Shown here: in pieces, positions 38,257 to 46,330 of the stretch
Numbering within the stretch: the first letter of the stretch is position 1
How the letters are laid out: the number at the start of each line of letters is the position of its first letter
DNA from: Rhizobium sp.
Lineage (GTDB): Bacteria > Pseudomonadota > Gammaproteobacteria > Burkholderiales > Thiobacillaceae
Assembly (NCBI GenBank): GCA_019459285.1
Contig: JAIBEL010000007.1
Span: 29,580-93,579, forward strand
Reading direction: 5' to 3'
DNA length: 64,000 nucleotides
The notes under the pieces: generated by a model
Seen by the model: only the letters and a program-made list of their open reading frames with translations
Database searches by the model: none
Told to the model about the DNA's origin: nothing
Program-made: the position numbers and the translations under genes

Positions 38257-38925
38257 ATGAACCCGCAAGTCACTACCCTGGGGCGCAGCCAGTCTGCTGC
38301 AGTATCGGCCACCAACAAGGTCGTCAAGAACACCTACATGCTGCTGGCGATGACGCTGGCGTTTTCCGCGGCAACCGCAGGCGCGGCGATGGCACTGAAC
38401 CTGCCGCATCCCGGCATCATCCTCACGCTGGTCGGCTACTACGGCCTGCTGTTCCTCACCACCAAGTTCCGCGACAGCGGACTCGGCATCGCCTTCGTGT
38501 TCGGCCTCACCGGCTTCATGGGTTACACGCTCGGCCCCATCCTCAGCGCCTATCTGGCGATGCCCAACGGCGCGCAGGTCGTGATGATGACGATGGGCGG
38601 CACCGCGGCGATCTTCCTTGCCCTGTCGGCCTACGTGATGACCACCCGCAAGGACTTCAGCTTCATGGGCGGCTTCCTCATGGTCGGCATCCTGGTTGCC
38701 TTCCTCGCCGGCCTGGGGGCGATCTTCTTCCACCTGCCCGGTCTGTCGCTGGCGGTATCCGCAATGTTCGTGCTGCTGATGTCCGGTCTCATCCTGTACG
38801 AGACCAGCAACATCATCCATGGCGGCGAAACCAACTACATCATGGCAACCGTCACGCTGTTCGTCGCCATCTTCAACCTCTTCACCAGCCTGCTGAGCCT
38901 GCTGGGCTTCGCCAATAACGACTGA
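38257..38925 (+). CDS. Bax-inhibitor-1 / YccA-family membrane protein
   Basis: 222 residues with seven hydrophobic spans and the family stretches TYMLLAMTLAFSAATAGAAM, FVFGLTGFMGYTLGPILSAY and LYETSNIIHGGETNYIMATV (the latter near the C-terminus with ion-site Asp/Glu replaced in part by Glu and Asn). YccA of E. coli interacts with FtsH; other relatives are Ca2+-leak channels. A GAGGAG ribosome site precedes the ATG. An intrinsic terminator follows 17 nt after the stop. Confidence 0.92.
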   Translation: MNPQVTTLGRSQSAAVSATNKVVKNTYMLLAMTLAFSAATAGAAMALNLPHPGIILTLVGYYGLLFLTTKFRDSGLGIAFVFGLTGFMGYTLGPILSAYLAMPNGAQVVMMTMGGTAAIFLALSAYVMTTRKDFSFMGGFLMVGILVAFLAGLGAIFFHLPGLSLAVSAMFVLLMSGLILYETSNIIHGGETNYIMATVTLFVAIFNLFTSLLSLLGFANND

Positions 38926-38927
38926 AC

Positions 38928-39740
38928 GTGAACGACTTCGCAAAAACGGCACCTGTTACGGTGCCGTTTTTCATTGACACCCACTGCCATCTCGATGCGG
39001 CCGAATTCAACGCCGATCGCGACGCCGAGTATGCGCGCGCCGTTGCTGCCGGTGTCGGCATCCAGGTCGTTCCGGCCGTCAGCCGCGACAACTTCGCCGC
39101 AGTGGGCGCCGTCAGCGCGCGCTATCCTGGCTGCCTGCCGGCATGGGGGCTGCATCCCATGTACATCGGCGTCCACCGCCCGGAACACCTTGCCGATCTG
39201 CGTGCGCAAATCGAGGCACGGCGCCCGGTGGCAGTCGGCGAAATCGGGCTCGATTTATTTGTCCGGGGCCTCGACTATGCGACGCAGGAATTCTTCTATG
39301 TCGAACAGCTGAAAATCGCACGCGACTACGACCTGCCCGTGCTGCTGCACTGCCGCAAGGCCAACGACGAACTGCTGAAGCACTTGCGCAGGATCAAAGT
39401 ACGCGGCGGCATCGCCCACGCCTTCAACGGCAGTCCGCAGCAGGCGGACGAATTCATCAAGCTGGGGTTCAAACTCGGCTTCGGCGGCGCCTTCACCTGG
39501 CCCCGTGCCAACAACCTGCGGCGACTGGCAGTCAACCTGCCGCTCGACGCCATCGTGCTGGAAACCGACAGTCCCGACATCCCGCCGGCATGGATCGGAC
39601 GCGGACGCAACGCGCCTGGTGAGCTGCCGCGCATCGCGCAAACCCTGGCCGAACTGCGCGGGCTGGATATCGAGACGGTGGCCCGGGCCACCACCCGCAA
39701 CGCGCGGACACTCTTCGGCCTGGCGGAAGGCCCGGTTTAG
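38928..39740 (+). CDS. TatD-family metal-dependent hydrolase
   Basis: 270 residues from GTG 38928 or 259 from GTG 38961. The TIM-barrel deoxyribonuclease family motifs are all present: FIDTHCHLDAAEF (HxH metal site), AVGEIGLDLF (Glu), LLHCRK (His), GIAHAFNG (His) and ETDSPDIPP (Asp). Members are 3'-5' exonucleases or D-aminoacyl-tRNA deacylases. The first eleven codons from 38928 coincide with a perfect terminator hairpin. The start at 38961 (MPFFIDTH) is more family-like, though it lies in the hairpin's right arm. Confidence 0.92.
   Translation: MNDFAKTAPVTVPFFIDTHCHLDAAEFNADRDAEYARAVAAGVGIQVVPAVSRDNFAAVGAVSARYPGCLPAWGLHPMYIGVHRPEHLADLRAQIEARRPVAVGEIGLDLFVRGLDYATQEFFYVEQLKIARDYDLPVLLHCRKANDELLKHLRRIKVRGGIAHAFNGSPQQADEFIKLGFKLGFGGAFTWPRANNLRRLAVNLPLDAIVLETDSPDIPPAWIGRGRNAPGELPRIAQTLAELRGLDIETVARATTRNARTLFGLAEGPV
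38942..38971 (+). terminator. Intrinsic terminator overlapping the tatD start
   Basis: AAAAACGGCACC (38942-38953) and GGTGCCGTTTTT (38960-38971) form a perfect 12-bp stem with a six-base loop and end in T5. It is a strong terminator, 17 nt after the yccA-like stop, and works on either strand. It lies inside the reading frame of tatD if GTG 38928 is used. Confidence 0.85.
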
Positions 39741-40837
39741 GCCCGCCGGGCAGCCAGCCTGATTTCGCTCGAGAGCGTAGTCAGCACGATCTGGTTCTTG
39801 CCGTCGTTCTTGGCCGCATACATATTGAGATCGGCCTCGTGAAGGATCCGTTCGGCGCCCAGGCGATCCGCATCCAGGCCACTCGCCACCACCATCCCGA
39901 CGGAGGCGGTCACATGGACCGGATTGCCGTCGACCGTCTCGATGGAGGCGATGGATTGCCGGATTCTCTCCGCGACCCTGCGGGCCCGCTTGCCGGAATC
40001 ATGCACCCGCAGCAGTACGACGAATTCATCCCCACCCAGACGGGCCAGAACGTCCTCGCCCCGCAGCACGGCGTTCGCGCAGTTGGCCGCTTCCTTGAGC
40101 AGCATGTCGCCCTGCGCATGCCCGAGCCTGTCGTTGACCTGCTTGAACCCGTCCAGATCGAAGTAGAGCACGGCGATGGCCGAGCCCGTACGCCGGGCGT
40201 GGGCGCTTGCCTTCTCGAATTCATCGAACAATGCCGCACGGTTGGGCAAGCCGGTCAGGCCATCCTTCAGGGCCATCCTCTCCATGTGATCGGCGTATTG
40301 GGCTAGCCTGGCCTGGCCGTCGTGAAAACCGCGGATCAGACTCGCTACATAGGCCGGGATCGCCGCATTGAGCAATACCAGGCTGATGATCCAGATGGGG
40401 CGCTGGCTCCAGTAATCCGACACCATGCTCAGGACGATCAGCCCGGTAGTCGCGAGGGTGGCGGACAGGGCCATCCATTTCACGCCGAAACGGATTCCGT
40501 TGCCCAGCGATATCCAGAGATTCAAGAAGACGATGACCGTCCCCAGCTCCCGGGTAAGCAGCATTCCGATGAAACAGCCCAGCTGGTCCATCACGATCGC
40601 CGCGACCCGGCGCAGGGGATAGATGCCCGGATAGCGTTTCACATGGGCCCAATGCGCCAGCGCGAAGGCGTAGAACACGCACAGGCCCGCCAAGCCGGTA
40701 TTGGCCTCGGTACTGCGTGCCTGCATATACCAGAACAGATACCAGCCGATCAGGATGGGCAGCGCGACGAATACCCGGATATGGCATTGCGCCAATTCGA
40801 GGTGGGCGGATGGTGAAGCGTCCTCAACCTTATCCAT
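39737..40837 (-). CDS. Membrane diguanylate cyclase
   Basis: 366 residues. About five or six hydrophobic spans (residues 20-180) form a membrane sensor. A GGDEF domain follows (DGLTGLPNRAALFDEFEKAS, then RLGGDEFVVLL near 268). The GGDEF loop is intact and an RGED inhibitory site stands exactly five residues before it, so it should make c-di-GMP and be product-inhibited. ATG 40837 was chosen; 15 more in-frame residues upstream look unconserved. It is convergent with tatD, their stop regions overlapping by 4 nt. Confidence 0.92.
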   Translation of the reverse strand: MDKVEDASPSAHLELAQCHIRVFVALPILIGWYLFWYMQARSTEANTGLAGLCVFYAFALAHWAHVKRYPGIYPLRRVAAIVMDQLGCFIGMLLTRELGTVIVFLNLWISLGNGIRFGVKWMALSATLATTGLIVLSMVSDYWSQRPIWIISLVLLNAAIPAYVASLIRGFHDGQARLAQYADHMERMALKDGLTGLPNRAALFDEFEKASAHARRTGSAIAVLYFDLDGFKQVNDRLGHAQGDMLLKEAANCANAVLRGEDVLARLGGDEFVVLLRVHDSGKRARRVAERIRQSIASIETVDGNPVHVTASVGMVVASGLDADRLGAERILHEADLNMYAAKNDGKNQIVLTTLSSEIRLAARRA

Positions 40838-41056
40838 ACCGGCGGACCTGGGTATGCCTTGGGCCCGTTGTAGCCCAAACAATCGGTTGTGCGTCTGGCC
40901 GGAACATCATCTGGAAAGCGTCACGCGCATAGGCAGTTCTTATTGAGACAACGGTATCGGTCCGGGACACGCAAACTTTAAGTAACGGGCCAGGCGCTGG
41001 CCAGGGTGTTTCCTGCCGGTCTCCGCAACCTGGCGCCACATGCCCGCGGAAAATCG

Positions 41057-41410
41057 TTAGCTGGCGTAGCCGAATTCGCCGATCCACTGGCCCCGCCGGT
41101 AGTCGATCGCCAGCCAGTTGGGCACGTAGGGCCGCGGATTTTCGAGCGGGAATCGCTCGGACGGGGGCGCCGCACCGCCTTCGGCCACGCTGCAGCGCCG
41201 GGTCATGATGGGCTTGAATCGCACCGAGAGGCGATCATTGACGGGGGTGGACTGCTCCGGCGACTCGCCAAAGTACACGCGCTTGCGCAGCAGACAGGAA
41301 AACAGCAGCTCCATCTCGGCCACCAGTGGCCGGTCGCGCCGCGCGAGCGCCTTTTGTGCCGCCGCGGTAAGGCGGATCTCCAGCGATTTGTCATGCAGGG
41401 TAATGTTCAT
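41057..41410 (-). CDS. Conserved hypothetical protein
   Basis: 117 residues, soluble, mixed charge, starting MNITLHDKSLEIRLTAAAQK and containing FSCLLRKRVYFGE and, near its end, PRPYVPNWLAIDYRRGQWIG. It has no signal peptide or membrane span. AGGAG sits 7 nt before the ATG, which supports the start over the longer open frame. I do not recognise a domain. It lies between a diguanylate cyclase and an AhpD-like gene, on the same strand as both. Confidence 0.75.
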   Translation of the reverse strand: MNITLHDKSLEIRLTAAAQKALARRDRPLVAEMELLFSCLLRKRVYFGESPEQSTPVNDRLSVRFKPIMTRRCSVAEGGAAPPSERFPLENPRPYVPNWLAIDYRRGQWIGEFGYAS

Positions 41411-41501
41411 GGCAAGACTCCTGTAGGCATGGTCCGTACCGATCGTTAACGGCCATGCCCGGGTCTTGCTGTAGTCCTGGCGGCAGGCCCGGCCCGGCAG
41501 G

Positions 41502-42035
41502 TCAGAAGTCGCGTTCGACCTTGAAGCCGTTGATGAGGATGTCGCCCGCCACCATGCGTGCGCCATGGTTCGCCGCATCCAGGATGTCGCCGTCGGACCA
41601 GCCGGCGTCGCGCGCGGCTTGCAGGTCGGCAGACGTCACGCTGCTGGAATCGCGCGTCATTTTCAGCACCAGGCCCAGCAGCGTCCTCTCTGCGGCACTC
41701 AGCGGGCTGTCGTTGAAGTCGGCACGCGTGGCCGCGACCTGGTCCGGCGTCCAGCCGGCCACATTGATCAGCATGCCGGCATTCATGTCGATGCAATAGG
41801 TGCAATGGCCGGCCTGCGACACCAGCATCCGGATGCAGGCTGTCAGCGGCATGGACAACGTGGGATGCTGCATGACGCTGCCGTAATACTCCCACTGGTG
41901 CTTCAGCAGGAAGGGATTGGCGCTGAACACCTGGATGGCGGTGGGAACATGTCCCCACGCGTTCTGGATCTGGGCATAGATTTCGGCGACCTCGCCGGTT
42001 GCGGATTCGGGTGTGACGGTGTTCAGAATGCTCAT
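41502..42035 (-). CDS. Carboxymuconolactone decarboxylase / AhpD-like protein
   Basis: 177 residues of the AhpD-like fold. The redox motif is seen as GHCTYCIDMNAG near residue 78 (Cys-x-x-Cys flanked by His), which marks the alkylhydroperoxidase branch rather than true decarboxylases. It probably reduces organic peroxides or acts on an electrophile. It is followed upstream by an ICMT-like gene and a tetR gene on the same strand, all three likely controlled by that TetR protein. Confidence 0.9.
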   Translation of the reverse strand: MSILNTVTPESATGEVAEIYAQIQNAWGHVPTAIQVFSANPFLLKHQWEYYGSVMQHPTLSMPLTACIRMLVSQAGHCTYCIDMNAGMLINVAGWTPDQVAATRADFNDSPLSAAERTLLGLVLKMTRDSSSVTSADLQAARDAGWSDGDILDAANHGARMVAGDILINGFKVERDF

Positions 42036-42053
42036 GACAGACTCCTGGTGCGC

Positions 42054-42563
42054 TTAGATCCAACGCCTGACGCGGGTTGTGTAGTCGCGGTAGGCATCGC
42101 CGAATTTCGCTTCGAGGTGGGCTTCTTCGTGCCGGATCACGCCGAAGCGAATCGTGATCCAGATCAGGGGCGCGAACACAAGCGGCCAGACCGTGCCCAG
42201 CAGAAGCGACACGCCGGCCAGGATGAACCAGTCGCCCAGATAGATCGGATTGCGGCTGTAACGGAACGGCCCGCCCATGCACAGGGCCGATGCCCCGCCA
42301 TAGGGGTTGACCGTGGTGCGGTGCCGCGCAAAAGTCCAGAGCGTCCACACGAACAATGCCAGCCCCAGGCCGACCGCAAGCCAGCCCAGCGGGCGCGTTG
42401 CGACGCCCAGGTCCAGTGGCAGCGAAAACTGGTTGCGATCCAGCCACCAACCGCCCAGCACGGCGACCGCATAGGGTGCGGGCGGCAGGACCAGGGTACG
42501 CGGACGCAGCGCGGGGTTCCGATTGGCCATCAGGTGGGTGTGGTCGTCAGGGTGGTCGTCCAT
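42054..42563 (-). CDS. Isoprenylcysteine carboxylmethyltransferase-family membrane protein
   Basis: 169 residues with four hydrophobic spans and the ICMT/PEMT signature GPFRYSRNPIYLGDW then RHEEAHLEAKFGDAYRDYTT. Bacterial members methylate lipids or small hydrophobic acceptors, using S-adenosylmethionine; the substrate is unknown. The start may be 42563 or an ATG at 42530, since neither has a clear ribosome site. It sits 18 nt before the AhpD-like gene. Confidence 0.85.
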   Translation of the reverse strand: MDDHPDDHTHLMANRNPALRPRTLVLPPAPYAVAVLGGWWLDRNQFSLPLDLGVATRPLGWLAVGLGLALFVWTLWTFARHRTTVNPYGGASALCMGGPFRYSRNPIYLGDWFILAGVSLLLGTVWPLVFAPLIWITIRFGVIRHEEAHLEAKFGDAYRDYTTRVRRWI

Positions 42564-42615
42564 TTCGGGGCGAATTTCATCGTCAAGTCCTCACCAGGAT
42601 TTTTGTGCCCGGACG

Positions 42616-43221
42616 TCAGCATTTCAGTGTATCCAGATAGCGACCGAGCTGCGCGAGGCAACCGCGAAACGCCGTGACGGATTGCGTGTTCTTGCTCATG
42701 CCGATGCACCCCTCCAACGCCGAGACGATGAAGAAGGCCGTGGCTTCGGGGTCCACATCGTGCCGCACCTCACCTGCCGCCTTGCCGCGCTCCAGCGCCG
42801 CCACCACCACGCCGATCCAATCCCGGAACACGGCATTCAGTTGCAGGCGAAACCCCTCGTCCACCGGGCTCATTTCCTGCATCAGGTTGTTGAGCGGGCA
42901 TCCCAGCGTCACCACCATGGGATCGTCCTCGGCCGCCTTGGTTGCCAGCAGCGCCTGCAAGGCGGCCAGCGGCTGCCGTGTGTCTGCCAGCGGGGCGAAC
43001 ATCACCGCAGCCAGGCCGGGTCGGACGACTTCTTCGATGACCGCCAGACCGAGCGCCTTCTTGTCCGGGAAATGGTGATACAGGGCACCCTTGGTGAGCC
43101 CGGTATCGGCCAGGATCTGTGTGAGGGACGCAGCCTGGAAACCGTTGCGATGAATTTCGGCAAATGCGGCCTCCAGCAGTTTTTGCCGGGTGAGGTCGGG
43201 GGCTTTGGTATGCACATTCAT
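42616..43221 (-). CDS. TetR-family transcriptional regulator
   Basis: 201 residues. The helix-turn-helix is at about 25-55 (GFQAASLTQILADTGLTKGA, then LYHHFPDKKALGLAVIEE), with a ligand-binding TetR_C domain behind it. ATG 43221 is chosen because the upstream ATG at 43236 lies within a perfect operator palindrome. It is followed on the same strand by the ICMT-like and AhpD-like genes and probably represses itself and them, responding to a hydrophobic or electrophilic ligand (inference). Confidence 0.92.
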   Translation of the reverse strand: MNVHTKAPDLTRQKLLEAAFAEIHRNGFQAASLTQILADTGLTKGALYHHFPDKKALGLAVIEEVVRPGLAAVMFAPLADTRQPLAALQALLATKAAEDDPMVVTLGCPLNNLMQEMSPVDEGFRLQLNAVFRDWIGVVVAALERGKAAGEVRHDVDPEATAFFIVSALEGCIGMSKNTQSVTAFRGCLAQLGRYLDTLKC

Positions 43222-43232
43222 ACCCGTATCAT

Positions 43233-43250
43233 ACATACCGGTTGGTATGT
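43233..43250. promoter_or_regulatory. Candidate TetR operator
   Basis: ACATACC and GGTATGT are perfect mirror arms around a 4-nt centre (GGTT), 12 nt upstream of the tetR ATG. The arms and spacing are typical for TetR-family sites, so autoregulation is likely. Confidence 0.7.
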
Positions 43251-43269
43251 GTCAAGCCTGAATCAAGAA

Positions 43270-43848
43270 TCAGCACGGCGATGCATCCAGCTTCTGGCAT
43301 TCGCCGACCCTGCCCTCGCCATGTGTCAGCGCATCCAGCACCCGCCCGAGGGCAGCGGGCGACGTCCAGCCTACATGTTCGATGCGATCGAACGGCACCA
43401 GGCCGGCCAGCAGATTCTGCACGGCAGAGGCGCAAAACAGCGGCGGCGTGGGTCCGGCATCTCGGATCCGCTGCACGATGGCGGAAAACGCTTTCGGTTG
43501 CAGGCGAAAGCGATAGAAGCGGATCTTCAGGCCATCGGTCGTCTGATAGCGCGCGTAGTCCGCCAGACTGGGACCCGGCCAGGCCCTGTCGCGGCTGCGC
43601 GTCCAGACATAGCTCCCCGCCGGATCGACTAGCTTCGCGCCGGCAAACAGGCCGGCATGATTGCCGCCGAGCGCATTGTCGTTGACCACGACCACGACTT
43701 CATCCGGTGCGGGCTCGGCCAGATTGGCCACGGCTTCGGGCGGCGCCTCGCTGTACCGGCCGGGCGTTTCGTCGGCATGCAGCGGACCGGCTGTCAGCAG
43801 GGCCATCCACAGCAAACGGCAGGCCGTGCGCCGGACGAACCCCGTCAT
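43270..43848 (-). CDS. Exported protein, possibly permuted papain-like hydrolase
   Basis: 192 residues with a signal peptide (RLLWMALLTAGPLHA). After it come VVNDNALGGNHAGLFAG near residue 55, with a His, and PPLFCASAVQNLLAG near 137, with a Cys. The order His then Cys is that of circularly permuted NlpC/P60-like (YiiX/LRAT-type) hydrolases. The spacing and the phrase GWTSPAALGRVLDAL fit a small periplasmic cysteine hydrolase, but I cannot confirm the family. It starts 3 nt after the folE stop, so the two are probably co-transcribed. Confidence 0.7.
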   Translation of the reverse strand: MTGFVRRTACRLLWMALLTAGPLHADETPGRYSEAPPEAVANLAEPAPDEVVVVVNDNALGGNHAGLFAGAKLVDPAGSYVWTRSRDRAWPGPSLADYARYQTTDGLKIRFYRFRLQPKAFSAIVQRIRDAGPTPPLFCASAVQNLLAGLVPFDRIEHVGWTSPAALGRVLDALTHGEGRVGECQKLDASPC

Positions 43849-43851
43849 CGC

Positions 43852-44499
43852 TCAACGCAACTCCCGCTGCGCGACGGCCCGCAGGAACTCGTTGCGCTGC
43901 TGGTCGCTGTTGCGGAAGCTGCCACTGAAGGCCTGCGTGACGACGCGCTCGTCGCCGCGCCGATCCTCGCCCAGCAACAGGCACAACTGCTCGGCCTCGA
44001 CGATGCACGCCGCGCCCTGGGCCCGGCCATGCGTCACCAGCGCCTCAGCGATGTCGCGCGTCATCCATTCCTGGTAGGTGAAGCGATGGCCGATGGCGTC
44101 GACCATGCGCGCAATGCGGCCGAAGCCGTGCAGTCGTCCGCCCGGGATATAGGCCACGTGCGCCACCCCGCGAAACGGCACCAGATGATGCGGGCATACG
44201 CCGTGCACCGCGATGCCGCGCACCACCACCATGTCGTCGCGTTCGTCGGCGAAGCCCTCGCCCAGCGCCTCGGCGGGCGAAATCGCGTAGCCGCCCAGCA
44301 GGCGCTTCTGCCACAGTTCGCGTACCCGTTCGGCCGTGCGCCCGGTGTGTACCGAATCCGGCGCCACGCCGCAGGCGACGAGCATGGCGTTCACCGCACG
44401 CTCGAACGCCGCAGGGTCGAATGCCCCGATCTGCGGAATGCCGAGGCTGCCGCTGCCATGGGGCGGGTGGCCGTCCTCGTGGCCGCAGGCGTCAGTCAT
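43852..44499 (-). CDS. folE: GTP cyclohydrolase I
   Basis: 215 residues. It converts GTP to dihydroneopterin triphosphate, the first step of folate synthesis. The zinc motif VCPHHLVPFRG is near residue 102. GRLHGFGRIARMVD and RAQGAACIVEAEQLCLL complete the active site. The ATG at 44499 lies within the last codons of the dienelactone hydrolase gene (8-nt overlap), which suggests coupling in place of a ribosome site. The N-terminal 25 residues are His/Gly-rich and not conserved. Confidence 0.95.
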   Translation of the reverse strand: MTDACGHEDGHPPHGSGSLGIPQIGAFDPAAFERAVNAMLVACGVAPDSVHTGRTAERVRELWQKRLLGGYAISPAEALGEGFADERDDMVVVRGIAVHGVCPHHLVPFRGVAHVAYIPGGRLHGFGRIARMVDAIGHRFTYQEWMTRDIAEALVTHGRAQGAACIVEAEQLCLLLGEDRRGDERVVTQAFSGSFRNSDQQRNEFLRAVAQRELR

Positions 44500-45280
44500 T
44501 GTTGAGGGTGGCCCGCAGGAACTCAAGCGTCCGCGTCCAGGAATCCTTGTCCGCCGCCGGATCGTATTTCAACGGCAGGCCGAACTGCGCGGCGTAGCTG
44601 TCTGCCTCGCGGTTGGTGAAGGTATGCTTGGCACCCGGATAGCTCACCACCATGTAGTCGGCCTTGGCGTTGTCCATTTCCGCCCTGAACGCCTCGACCT
44701 GCTCGGGCGGTACGAGAGGATCGGCCTCGCCGGTGAAGATGCGCAGTTTGGTCTTGATGCTGCCCGGCTTCACCGATACGTCGGTCGCCAGGATGCCATG
44801 ATAGGTGATCGCCGCTTTCAGGGGTTCGCCGGCCCGCACCATGTTGAGGACCACGCCTCCGCCGAAGCAGTAGCCCAGCGCGGCGATCTCGCCTTTCTTC
44901 ACGTTGTGCTGCTTGGCGAGGAAGTGTTCCGCCGCCTGGAAGCGGCTCAGGGCCAGTGGCGGATTCTTGTTGATATTACCGGCCAGCGCACCGGCATCCT
45001 GTGGATTGTCGGCAACCTGGCCATTGCCGTACATGTCGACGACCAGCGCCACATACCCTTCGTTCGCAAGCATGTGCGCCCGCTTGCGCGCGTAATCGTT
45101 TGCACCCCACCATTCCGGTACCACCAGCACCCCGGCACGCTTGGCCTTGACGGCATCGTCATACGCCAGGAAACCTTTCATGACGGTGTCGCCCGCCTTG
45201 TAGCTGACATCCTTGCCGATCACGGCAGCAAGGGCGGATGAAGTGAACAACAACAATGACAGGGCAAGTGCGGTTTTCAT
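44492..45280 (-). CDS. Exported dienelactone hydrolase-family protein
   Basis: 262 residues with a signal peptide (MKTALALSLLLFTSSALA), so it acts in the periplasm. The alpha/beta-hydrolase triad is visible: Cys in ALGYCFGGGVV near 137, Asp in GEADPLVPP near 184 and His in GAKHTFTN near 221. The Cys nucleophile is the mark of the DLH branch. The substrate is unknown. The open frame continues upstream, but the signal peptide fixes the start at 45280. It is divergent from a pseudouridine-synthase-like gene, 168 nt away. Confidence 0.92.
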   Translation of the reverse strand: MKTALALSLLLFTSSALAAVIGKDVSYKAGDTVMKGFLAYDDAVKAKRAGVLVVPEWWGANDYARKRAHMLANEGYVALVVDMYGNGQVADNPQDAGALAGNINKNPPLALSRFQAAEHFLAKQHNVKKGEIAALGYCFGGGVVLNMVRAGEPLKAAITYHGILATDVSVKPGSIKTKLRIFTGEADPLVPPEQVEAFRAEMDNAKADYMVVSYPGAKHTFTNREADSYAAQFGLPLKYDPAADKDSWTRTLEFLRATLNND

Positions 45281-45448
45281 CGGGCGTCTCCAGTTTGATC
45301 GATCGCGAGGGGCGATCGGGTTGTGCGGCCCAAAAGCATACCCTGCACAGCGCGGCAATAACAACCGCGCCATGGTAGGTGCCTTGTGCCGGCTGTCGAA
45401 GGCGCAGACATGGCGGTAAACTCGCGTCCTTTCACCGACCCTGCCGCC

Positions 45449-46171
45449 ATGACCGACTCCATCCGCCTCGCCAAACGTGTCGCCGCACTGCGCGGCTGCT
45501 CGCGCCGAGAAGCCGAGCTATACATCGCGGGCGGCTGGGTGCGGGTGGACGGCGTGGTGGTCGAGGAACCGCAGTTCCGCATCGCCGAACAACGCATCGA
45601 GATCGATCCCGGTGCCGATCTCACGCAGACCGAACCCGTCACGCTGCTGCTGCACCAACCGTCCGGCCATCACGCGGCGTCAGGCGACCCACATGCGGCG
45701 CACCTGCTCACGCCCGCCACCTTGTGGGCCGAGGACACCTCCGGTATCCGGCCGCTGAAAAAACATTTCGCCCAACTGACCCTGTGCGCGCCACTGGAGA
45801 CGGACGCCAGCGGCCTCGTCGTCTACACGCAGGACTGGCGCATCGTACGCAAGCTGACCGCTGACGCCGCCAGCGTGGAGCACGAAGTCATCGTCGAAGT
45901 CGCCGGCGAACTGGCCCCCGACGGGCTCAAGCGGTTGAACCGGGGCATCCCCTTCAATGGCCGCGCGCCCTCCGCGATCAAGGTGAGCTGGCAAAGCGAA
46001 ACGCGCTTGCGGGTCGCGCTGAAAGGCGCCCTGCCGGGGCAGATTGCCCATATGTGCGAAACCGCCGGCCTCGAGGTGCTGTCGATGAAACGCATCCGCC
46101 TCGGCCGCATCCCGTTGGGAAAGCTGCCGCCCGGGCAATGGCGGTATTTGCGGGACGATGAGCGGTTCTGA
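45449..46171 (+). CDS. RluB/E/F-like pseudouridine synthase homologue, catalytic Asp replaced
   Basis: 240 residues: an S4 RNA-binding domain at the N-terminus (IRLAKRVAALRGCSRREAEL, then YIAGGWVRVDGVVVEE) and a pseudouridine synthase domain from about 75. The motif that carries the catalytic Asp (GRLDxxTxGL in relatives) reads APLETDASGL, with Glu117 in its place. The C-terminal KRIRLGRIPLGKLPPGQWR is typical of the RluB/RsuA branch. It may have weak, altered or no activity and act as an rRNA-binding factor. ATG 45449 opens the S4 domain; an earlier start is not supported. Confidence 0.85.
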   Translation: MTDSIRLAKRVAALRGCSRREAELYIAGGWVRVDGVVVEEPQFRIAEQRIEIDPGADLTQTEPVTLLLHQPSGHHAASGDPHAAHLLTPATLWAEDTSGIRPLKKHFAQLTLCAPLETDASGLVVYTQDWRIVRKLTADAASVEHEVIVEVAGELAPDGLKRLNRGIPFNGRAPSAIKVSWQSETRLRVALKGALPGQIAHMCETAGLEVLSMKRIRLGRIPLGKLPPGQWRYLRDDERF

Positions 46172-46330
46172 ACAGCGACGGCATGGCCTGTTCGCTGCGC
46201 GACGGGGATGGCAACGGCCCCCAGGCAGTCGTCCGGACGCTGCCGGCTGGCTCGGAATGCGGCCCGGACGCCCTGGAAGAACGCAAGCCGGCCCGGGTAG
46301 ACTACGCTCATTGATAGTGCAGCCACAAAC

